DNA of 12,796 nucleotides from an uncultured Acholeplasmataceae bacterium. Its GTDB lineage: Bacteria; Bacillota_I; Bacilli_A; RF39; UBA660. Shown piece after piece: positions 7,093 to 12,796 of this stretch. A model generated the notes under the pieces. That model saw only the letters and a list, made by a program, of their open reading frames with translations. It was not told the DNA's origin and searched no databases. The DNA is taken from the NCBI GenBank assembly GCA_905203475.1, contig CAJKWD010000032.1, positions 1 to 12,796 of the forward strand, given 5' to 3'. The translations under genes were made by a program, and so were the position numbers. Each line of letters opens with the position of its first letter. The stretch's first letter is position 1.

Positions 7093-8430
7093 CATAGATA
7101 TCGTATTTTGTAGTTTTTTAAAATATTGATTCATATCTTGTTGAAAATTCTCAAAATAATGAATATGTTCTTGAAATTGTTTTTCATTTTCTAAATAACG
7201 TTGATAATCTTTTAGAGCTAATTGCTTATTCTTTTTAATCTGTAAGATTAATTTATTTTCAATTTCCTTTACTAAATTTAAATAATTCACATACTCATCA
7301 GAATAACGATACCAAAATATAGAAATCATATGTTGATATTTTCTCTTCAATATTTCAAACAAATGTTGATCTACTTTTTTATCTTTATCTAACAATCCAG
7401 AAGTAAATAGAAATTGAATTACATCTCCAATTTCACTGATTGGAAAATCACTCTTTTCAATCATTTCATTTAAAACTTTTATTTTCTCCTGAGCTTTTTT
7501 CTTATTCTCATCACTTGTATTTTTATGTTCTATCAATTTTTGTAATTTAGAACTAGATAAGAAAATATCTAGTAATGTTCTTCTTTTTCCTTTTAGCTGA
7601 TATTCTAACTGAAATACATCTCCTTCTAGCATTTGCGGATATTCATCTAAATGTTGTTCAAATAATAAATCATAACTGTTAAATGGGAATTTATCCTCAT
7701 AAGTTTTTAAATTTTCTATTGCTATTTTGATTTTATATTGTTCCATTTTCTTTCTCATTTCACGTTCTAATTCTTTTCTCTTCAATGGGGATATTCTACT
7801 AACATAAAGAAAGAATTCTAAATTAGTATATAATTCTAAAGAAGAATTTTCATTAAAATCAAAATCATAAAAATAATATGGATAATATTTTTGAACTGCT
7901 TTTGTTTTTTCTTGTTTTAATTTCGCATAGCAATCATCACATGCATGTTGCTTTAACTCATGTTGTTTTATTTTTAAAAGTTGTAAAAATATAGTTTCCA
8001 AATTAAAGCGAATATTAATATCTTTTAAATGGTTACTAGATAATATCACTGTATACTGGTTACCATCTATTTTTACTTCTCCAAATGAAGACAATGGTTC
8101 AAAAATGAGTTGATAATTTTTAATATGATGTTTAGAAAATAACTCTTCAACAAATAATCTTAAAAAAGATTGATAATCTTCTTCTTGTAAATGGGCTTCT
8201 CTTTCTAATAAACTTTTAGCAATCTGATTACAAAATGGTGTTACCATGATTTCATTATCATCAACATATTTTATATAAATTTCTTCTAACTGTTTCCAAG
8301 TAAATTGTAATAATACATCATAGTAAACAATCCCAAAGCGATCCTCTAAATCAACTGCTTTTTCTAAGTTCAGTGAATATAAAATGAATTCTTTTTGTAA
8401 TGTCGTAACTTGTTCCAACGTACTTCCCAT
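7090..8430 (-). CDS. Unrecognised 446-residue protein, partly coiled-coil, next to HerA
   Basis: I do not recognise this family. The protein is soluble, rich in Lys, Glu and Gln, with no signal peptide or membrane helix. Residues 1-100 are mostly helical. Residues 105-140 form likely strands (QLIFEPLSSFGEVKIDGNQY, then TVILSSNHL). Residues 143-167 hold a helix followed by H157-x4-H162-x-C164-x2-C167, a possible metal-binding cluster. A segment rich in Tyr and Phe (181-210) follows. Residues 215-330 and 355-445 are long charged helices consistent with coiled coils. The segment NLETIFLQLLKIKQ (143-156) sits where zincin-like peptidases have a FHExxHxxQ helix but lacks the His and Glu ligands, so a degenerate zincin is conceivable; this is weak. 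It is not NurA-like by eye (no matching acidic motifs). Start ATG 8430 follows AAGGTG by 5 bases. Its gene lies immediately upstream of the HerA-like gene. Confidence 0.75.
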   Translation of the reverse strand: MGSTLEQVTTLQKEFILYSLNLEKAVDLEDRFGIVYYDVLLQFTWKQLEEIYIKYVDDNEIMVTPFCNQIAKSLLEREAHLQEEDYQSFLRLFVEELFSKHHIKNYQLIFEPLSSFGEVKIDGNQYTVILSSNHLKDINIRFNLETIFLQLLKIKQHELKQHACDDCYAKLKQEKTKAVQKYYPYYFYDFDFNENSSLELYTNLEFFLYVSRISPLKRKELEREMRKKMEQYKIKIAIENLKTYEDKFPFNSYDLLFEQHLDEYPQMLEGDVFQLEYQLKGKRRTLLDIFLSSSKLQKLIEHKNTSDENKKKAQEKIKVLNEMIEKSDFPISEIGDVIQFLFTSGLLDKDKKVDQHLFEILKRKYQHMISIFWYRYSDEYVNYLNLVKEIENKLILQIKKNKQLALKDYQRYLENEKQFQEHIHYFENFQQDMNQYFKKLQNTISM

Positions 8431-8474
8431 ATAATCACCTTAGCATCTATATAAGTTTAGGATACCACAAAATG

Positions 8475-8480
8475 ATTATA
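8475..8480 (-). promoter_or_regulatory. Possible -10 box of the 446-residue unknown gene
   Basis: TATAAT on the minus strand, 44 bases before the ATG at 8430. No convincing -35 or TG extension was found, so this is weaker than the other promoter calls. Confidence 0.3.
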
Positions 8481-8483
8481 AAA

Positions 8484-8518
8484 TAAAGAGAAAACAATTT
8501 AAAATCCGTTTTCTCTTT
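8484..8518 (-). terminator. Terminator of the surface protein operon
   Basis: A perfect 11-base inverted repeat, AAAGAGAAAAC (8485-8495) and GTTTTCTCTTT (8508-8518), with a 12-base loop, lies 9 bases after the stop of the small membrane protein gene. The T tract on the minus strand is interrupted by one A (TTTATTTTA), so efficiency is uncertain. Confidence 0.7.
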
Positions 8519-8527
8519 GCTAAAATA

Positions 8528-8872
8528 TTAATTTGAAATCTCATTTTCATTAGCAGAAGTCTGCATTTTAATTTCTTGATAAACGCTTCCATCACTTTCT
8601 ACAACAAATGTTGTTTGTTTTTTAGTTTCGTCATTTTCTAATATATATTCTATATCACCATTGTCTCTTGTTGTTTGTTTTACTACTTGATAGGATGCAT
8701 CTTCTTCGGAATTTTGATTTTCTGCAGCTTCTATAGCAATCGCTTTTTTATCTAATTCTTTTGGTTTTTGAACTTGTTCTTTTGGTTCTGTTAAATGTAG
8801 TATAAGAATGAATAGAAACAATATGACTACTATAATTATCATGAGAAAAATAAGTAATTTCTTCTTTTTCAT
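8528..8872 (-). CDS. Small membrane-anchored extracellular protein
   Basis: A 114-residue protein of no recognised family. It starts with a positive MKKKK stretch followed by one very hydrophobic helix (about 6-27) and has no signal peptidase II lipobox cysteine, so it is probably an N-terminal membrane anchor with the rest outside. The outer part is acidic (a Glu/Asn/Ala stretch at about 44-58), then forms a small likely beta unit (SYQVVKQTTRDNGDIEYILE, then TTFVVESDGSVYQEIKM). The ATG at 8872 lies 8 bases after AGGAGGA; an earlier ATG just after the Shine-Dalgarno hits a stop after three codons. It directly follows the large repeat protein gene with a 13-base gap and shares its Shine-Dalgarno with that gene's stop codon. 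The two are presumably one operon and possibly act together at the cell surface (inference). Confidence 0.75.
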   Translation of the reverse strand: MKKKKLLIFLMIIIVVILFLFILILHLTEPKEQVQKPKELDKKAIAIEAAENQNSEEDASYQVVKQTTRDNGDIEYILENDETKKQTTFVVESDGSVYQEIKMQTSANENEISN

Positions 8873-8880
8873 TTATGCAT

Positions 8881-8888
8881 TCCTCCTA
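8881..8888 (-). promoter_or_regulatory. RBS overlapping the upstream stop codon
   Basis: Minus-strand TAGGAGGA (8881-8888) contains both the TAG stop of the large surface protein (8886-8888) and the Shine-Dalgarno AGGAGGA (8881-8887) of the small membrane protein. Terminating ribosomes would sit on the next gene's initiation site, so translational coupling is likely. Confidence 0.75.
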
Positions 8889-11800
8889 TACACACCAATT
8901 GGCTGTAAAACTAAATGTTCCTGAATAGTTTCCTGCACCATCTACTACACGCAATTTTAACGTAGAAGTACTTGTTGTTCCATAGTTATTTGCATTTCCT
9001 GAGAAGACAGAAATACCATTTACATCATTTACATTTACCCAACCGTGACTTCCCATTCGTTTTGTTCCATCAATTTGACTGTAACATCCATTACTAGCAC
9101 TTCCACAAGTAAGGCTAGCTTGTACTGTATATCCTGAATTAGAAAGACTACTTGCCGTATCACCATAAATTTGATATACACCACTTGTTCCACTACTACA
9201 ATAGTATTTATAGGCACTAAATGTACATGATACATCAGATGTTGTTTTTGAAGTTGTTGTACATGAATAGGAATAATGTCCTGTTTGTGGATATGAGAAA
9301 TTTAATAATAATGGTGTATATGGTTTTGTTTTATCAATCCAATAAGAAGATGTTGTACAACCATCATTTTCATTACCTGCACTATCTCTTGGAATCATTT
9401 TTCCTTGGTGTTTTCCCTCAGTACTAAATGTCTTTGTTTTTGCTCCTGTATTGTTATCAATATAGCTGAAAGAGCCACCATTTGTATTTGTATACCAATC
9501 CCAATTTGTTGTATCACTGGTTGGCGTAATAGATAAAGATACATCTTGATTTGTCCATGTATTAGCTGCTGTTGCTGATGAAACAGATGGACAATTTGGA
9601 GGAGTCGTATCAGGAGGAGTAATCGTTACCGTTAATGTAGAAGCAGTTACAGTATTACTATTATTATCTGTATCTTGTACTCTTGCAATAATTGTTCCAC
9701 TTTCACTGAAAGTATACTGTACAGAATTTCCACTATATACAGTTCTCCAACTATATCCTCCATCAATACTATATTGATATACTAAATTACTTGTCTTTGT
9801 TCCACTATATGTAATGGTGACAGTTTTACTTCCATCCTCATTTGTCGTCGTCTTATAAGTTGGTACTGGTATATCATTGGTATAAAATGAAGTACTTCCT
9901 GTTACTTGTTTACCACTGGAAGTGGTTGCTGTAACGGATACTGTCTGATACGTATTCTTTGACATTCCAGTTAGTACAAAAGTGCCACTTGTTGAATTTT
10001 GAGTCATGTCCTTCCATGTTAATTTATAATTTGTAACACTTGTACCTGATGGACTTATTGTTGCTTTAATTGTTGCTCCAGCACTCGTAATGGAAGAAGC
10101 ACTTACATTAAGTGATAACTCCTCTTCCTCTTCAAACGTAACATAATATCTTGAAGCTGTAACCGTATTATTACTATTATCAGAATCTTTTACTCTGGCT
10201 ATGATAGAACCATCATAATAAAAGGTATATGAAACAGTAGATCCTGATACATTCGTCCATGATGAACCACCATTAATACTATATTGATATACTAAATTAC
10301 TTGTTTTCGTTCCACCATAATTAATCGTTACCGTCTTACTTCCATTACTATTCTCTTTTAATGAATACGTTGGTGTTGGAATATTATTGGTATAAAATGA
10401 TGTACTTCCTGTTACTTGTCTTCCATCTGTTGTATATGCGGTAACTGTTACTCTTTGTAATGTATTTTTCGTAAGTCCCGTTGCTACAAATGTATTACTT
10501 GATTGTTCTTCATAAGTTGTATTATTAATTTTAAATTGATAACCGCGAATACTTGTACTTGTTGGATTAACCGTTGCTTTGATTGTTGCACCAGCACTTG
10601 TTACGCTAGAGTAAGCTACATTCATCGTCAGTGGTTCATCATCTTCTAATGTAATTTCTAATGGGTCAGCAGTGACTGTATTACTATCATTTCCATTATC
10701 TTTAATTCTAGCAATAATTGTTCCATTGGTTATAAATGTATATTGTACTTCATTACCTGATACCGTTCTCCAATTAGAACCATTATCAATCGTGTATTGA
10801 TAAACTAAGTTATCCGTTTTCGTTCCAGGATATGTAATTGTAACACTCTTACTATCACCATTATCAATCACATCATATGTTGGGGTTGGAATATCTTTTG
10901 TATAGAATGATGTACTTCCTGTTACTTGTTCACCATCTGATGTATATGCGGTAACTGTTACTGAATAATATTTGTTTTTAGTTAATCCTGACATCTTAAA
11001 TTGATTGCTTGATTGTGTTTGATTATTTCCATTCCAACTATACTTGTAACTTGTTACTGTTGTATTAGATGGACTAATACTTGCAGTAATCGTTGCTCCA
11101 GAACTTGTTATGTTAGAATTGCTAACACTCAATGCTAAATCTTCTTTTCCTTCTATTGTAACTGTAAATGTACTAGCAGTTACTGTATTATTAGTATTTC
11201 CATTATCTTTTACTCTAGCGATAATTGTTCCACTCTGATAAAAAGTATATTGTACTTCACTATCCGATACTGTAGTCCATGAAGAACCACCATTAATACT
11301 ATATTGATAAACTAAATTACTAGTCTTTGTTCCCCCATATTTAATTGTTACAGTTTTACTTCCATTGTCATTTTCTTGTAATGAATAAGTTGGTATTTCT
11401 ATATTATTTGTATAAAAGGAAGTACTTCCTTGAATTTCTTCACCACTTGTCGTTGTAGCAACCACGGTTACTTGTTGACGCGTGTTTTTCGTAAGTCCAG
11501 TCAATACAAGCGTATTACTAGTTTGAGTTTGCGAATTGGATCCCCAACTGAATTTATAATTTTTTACTTGTGTACTTGATGGAGTGATATTAGCAGTAAT
11601 CGTTGCACTAGAACTTGTTACAGAAGAATAATTTACATCTAAACTAATATCTGATTCTATAATTCCAGTAATTGTAATTGCCCTTTTTGTAATATTACCT
11701 GCTTTATCACGTACCCATGCATCTACACTTTGATTTTTCGTAAATGTTTTTTCACTCTCATCAGTCCACGTTTTTCCTCCATCCCATGAATATGCTTTTT

Positions 11801-12796
11801 CATGTAATCCCGATTGTTCATCACTGGCAGATAATTCAATCGTTTTACTTGGTTCCGGAGTAGTTGTATTTCCACCAATCATCACACGTGGTGCTGTACG
11901 ATCAATTTTCGATACTGTAAGTGTAGACGCAGTCACTGTATTATTACTATTTCCTGTATCTCTTACTCGAGCAATTACTGTTCCATCTTCTATAAATGAC
12001 AATTTTGTACTTGTTCCATCTACTGTCTTCCAACTTTTCCCTCCATCTAATGAATATTCGTAAATATGATTATCTGGTTTTGGAGAAGCATATGTAATTA
12101 CGACATCTTTGCTCGTTGACCACTCATCTGCTGCCGGTGTAACCTCATATGTTGGTATTTCTATATCATTTGTCTTTACAGTAATCGTTGCTTCTGCACT
12201 CTTACCATTATTCGCATAAACTCTTACTTTGATCTGATAATCTGTATTTTTATCTAATCCTGTAAATGTCTTTGTCGCACTTGTCTGTTCACTTGACCAT
12301 GCTCCATTGTTAATAGAGAACTGATATCCTCTGATACCTTCAGATATCTCACTAGGAGTTGCGGTTACTGTAATACTTGATGAAGTCACTATATCTTGAT
12401 CTAAAGTTACACTCAGTGGTTTTTCTACTTCTATTTTATCAATAACAACTGTTTGTTTATTAATATTTCCTACATTATCTTTTACCCATATTTCAACTGT
12501 TTGATTAGAGGTAAATTCTTTTTCTTTCACGGATGTCCAACTATTTCCTCCATCCCATGAATATGGATTTGTTGCTAGTCCTGACTGTTCATCACTTGCA
12601 TTAATTGTTAAGGTCTTAGATGTTGTCCACTTTTCTGTATTACCATTTATTTTCACATCTGGAGCAATACTATCAATTCTCTCTAGTGTAATTAATGGGG
12701 TTGTCATGACACTCACTCCATCACTTACTCTGATATATAGAGTTCCATCTTGCGTAAATTTTAATACATATACTCTGGATGGGGCAATTAACCATG
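8886..12796 (-). CDS. Giant repetitive Ig/FN3-like surface protein, N-terminus beyond the window
   Basis: At least 1302 residues are visible; the reading frame stays open to the right edge, so the gene is cut and its signal peptide is not seen. A GTG at 12716 is in frame but only internal: the codons before it encode FTQDGTLYIRVSDG, the end of another repeat. Module order from the N-terminal side: partial C, A (about 12670-12440), B, C, A (11900-11662), then four B-C pairs (11655-9605), then a Cys-containing Ig-like domain and a terminal domain. A modules carry ASDEQSGL and YSWDGG; B modules resemble fibronectin type III (SSxTITA start, GLTKNT turn); C modules carry YQYSINGGSSW and GTIIARVKD. 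All eight cysteines lie in the last ~250 residues. The C-terminus (FSFTANWCV) has no LPXTG-like motif, hydrophobic tail or visible wall-binding repeat. Probably an adhesin or secreted structural protein. Confidence 0.88.
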   Translation of the reverse strand, partial: WLIAPSRVYVLKFTQDGTLYIRVSDGVSVMTTPLITLERIDSIAPDVKINGNTEKWTTSKTLTINASDEQSGLATNPYSWDGGNSWTSVKEKEFTSNQTVEIWVKDNVGNINKQTVVIDKIEVEKPLSVTLDQDIVTSSSITVTATPSEISEGIRGYQFSINNGAWSSEQTSATKTFTGLDKNTDYQIKVRVYANNGKSAEATITVKTNDIEIPTYEVTPAADEWSTSKDVVITYASPKPDNHIYEYSLDGGKSWKTVDGTSTKLSFIEDGTVIARVRDTGNSNNTVTASTLTVSKIDRTAPRVMIGGNTTTPEPSKTIELSASDEQSGLHEKAYSWDGGKTWTDESEKTFTKNQSVDAWVRDKAGNITKRAITITGIIESDISLDVNYSSVTSSSATITANITPSSTQVKNYKFSWGSNSQTQTSNTLVLTGLTKNTRQQVTVVATTTSGEEIQGSTSFYTNNIEIPTYSLQENDNGSKTVTIKYGGTKTSNLVYQYSINGGSSWTTVSDSEVQYTFYQSGTIIARVKDNGNTNNTVTASTFTVTIEGKEDLALSVSNSNITSSGATITASISPSNTTVTSYKYSWNGNNQTQSSNQFKMSGLTKNKYYSVTVTAYTSDGEQVTGSTSFYTKDIPTPTYDVIDNGDSKSVTITYPGTKTDNLVYQYTIDNGSNWRTVSGNEVQYTFITNGTIIARIKDNGNDSNTVTADPLEITLEDDEPLTMNVAYSSVTSAGATIKATVNPTSTSIRGYQFKINNTTYEEQSSNTFVATGLTKNTLQRVTVTAYTTDGRQVTGSTSFYTNNIPTPTYSLKENSNGSKTVTINYGGTKTSNLVYQYSINGGSSWTNVSGSTVSYTFYYDGSIIARVKDSDNSNNTVTASRYYVTFEEEEELSLNVSASSITSAGATIKATISPSGTSVTNYKLTWKDMTQNSTSGTFVLTGMSKNTYQTVSVTATTSSGKQVTGSTSFYTNDIPVPTYKTTTNEDGSKTVTITYSGTKTSNLVYQYSIDGGYSWRTVYSGNSVQYTFSESGTIIARVQDTDNNSNTVTASTLTVTITPPDTTPPNCPSVSSATAANTWTNQDVSLSITPTSDTTNWDWYTNTNGGSFSYIDNNTGAKTKTFSTEGKHQGKMIPRDSAGNENDGCTTSSYWIDKTKPYTPLLLNFSYPQTGHYSYSCTTTSKTTSDVSCTFSAYKYYCSSGTSGVYQIYGDTASSLSNSGYTVQASLTCGSASNGCYSQIDGTKRMGSHGWVNVNDVNGISVFSGNANNYGTTSTSTLKLRVVDGAGNYSGTFSFTANWCV
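9605..11655 (-). repeat. Four tandem ~510-bp repeats in the surface protein gene
   Basis: Four B-C module pairs of about 170 codons follow each other, as seen from the regularly spaced STSFYT segments near 9881, 10385, 10895 and 11405 (period 504-510 bases). DNA identity is locally high: a 26-base stretch at 10264-10289 recurs exactly at 11284-11309, two units apart. Such arrays expand and shrink by recombination, so the copy number may vary between strains or be misassembled. Confidence 0.85.

Noticed and set aside
5244..8430. Classic HerA-NurA, HerA-Sir2 or HerA-DUF4297 pair
   Set aside because: The neighbour shows no NurA, Sir2 or DUF4297 motifs by eye, and the genes have separate promoters and terminators.
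9605..11655. Regular repeats as a CRISPR array
   Set aside because: The period is about 510 bases and the repeats are in-frame protein modules, with no short identical repeats and unique spacers.
12714..12716. GTG at 12716 as the true start of the surface protein
   Set aside because: The frame stays open to the window edge and the codons before it match the end of a C module (DGTLYIRVSDG), and there is no signal peptide after it.
8886..12796. Surface protein as substrate of the sortase in the window
   Set aside because: The C-terminus ends in FTANWCV, with no sorting motif, hydrophobic segment or positive tail.
1..12796. Mycoplasma-type genetic code
   Set aside because: TGA serves as a stop at 4363-4365 and tryptophan codons are TGG where checked.

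Overview
The window looks like chromosomal DNA from a low-GC Gram-positive gut bacterium of the Erysipelotrichia/Coprobacillaceae type. The reasons are: very AT-rich sequence, strong GGAGG-type ribosome binding sites, short intergenic gaps with compact hairpin terminators, a class B sortase, and a giant surface protein built from Ig/FN3-like repeats. TGA is used as a stop (end of the kinase-like gene, 4363-4365) and tryptophan is read from TGG, so this is the standard bacterial code and not the Mycoplasma code. The taxonomic placement is inference.

Layout from left to right: (1) 102-1655 (+), a class B sortase with an unusually large N-terminal region in front of its membrane helix. (2) 1682-3292 (-), a YfcC/DcuC-family carrier whose central cytoplasmic loop holds a Lys/Thr-rich low-complexity insertion. 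(3) 3293-3426, a divergent promoter region with two inverted repeats. (4) 3427-4362 (+), a radical SAM protein of the YtqA/MnmL group (tRNA wobble-uridine modification). (5) 4363-5184 (-), a compact HipA-like kinase with no antitoxin beside it. (6) 5244-7016 (-), a HerA-family hexameric translocase ATPase. (7) 7090-8430 (-), an unrecognised, partly coiled-coil protein with a His/Cys cluster. (8) 8528-8872 (-), a small membrane-anchored protein. (9) 8886-12796 (-), a repetitive secreted/surface protein whose N-terminus lies beyond the right edge.

Genes 1-7 appear to be separate transcription units, each with its own promoter and/or terminator. The surface protein and the small anchored protein are the only clear operon: the stop codon of the first overlaps the Shine-Dalgarno of the second. 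Several stop codons lie inside terminator hairpins, and four start regions carry an extended -10 box (TGnTATAAT) with a very short predicted leader. No gene-free stretch longer than 300 bases exists; the longest is the 134-base divergent region at 3293-3426. No rRNA, tRNA, CRISPR array, insertion sequence or riboswitch was seen.

The best candidates for undescribed biology are the neighbouring HerA ATPase and unrecognised 446-residue protein, the solo HipA-like kinase, the sortase with a large N-terminal domain, and the unanchored Cys-rich C-terminus of the surface protein. None of these is proven to be a new system from sequence alone.
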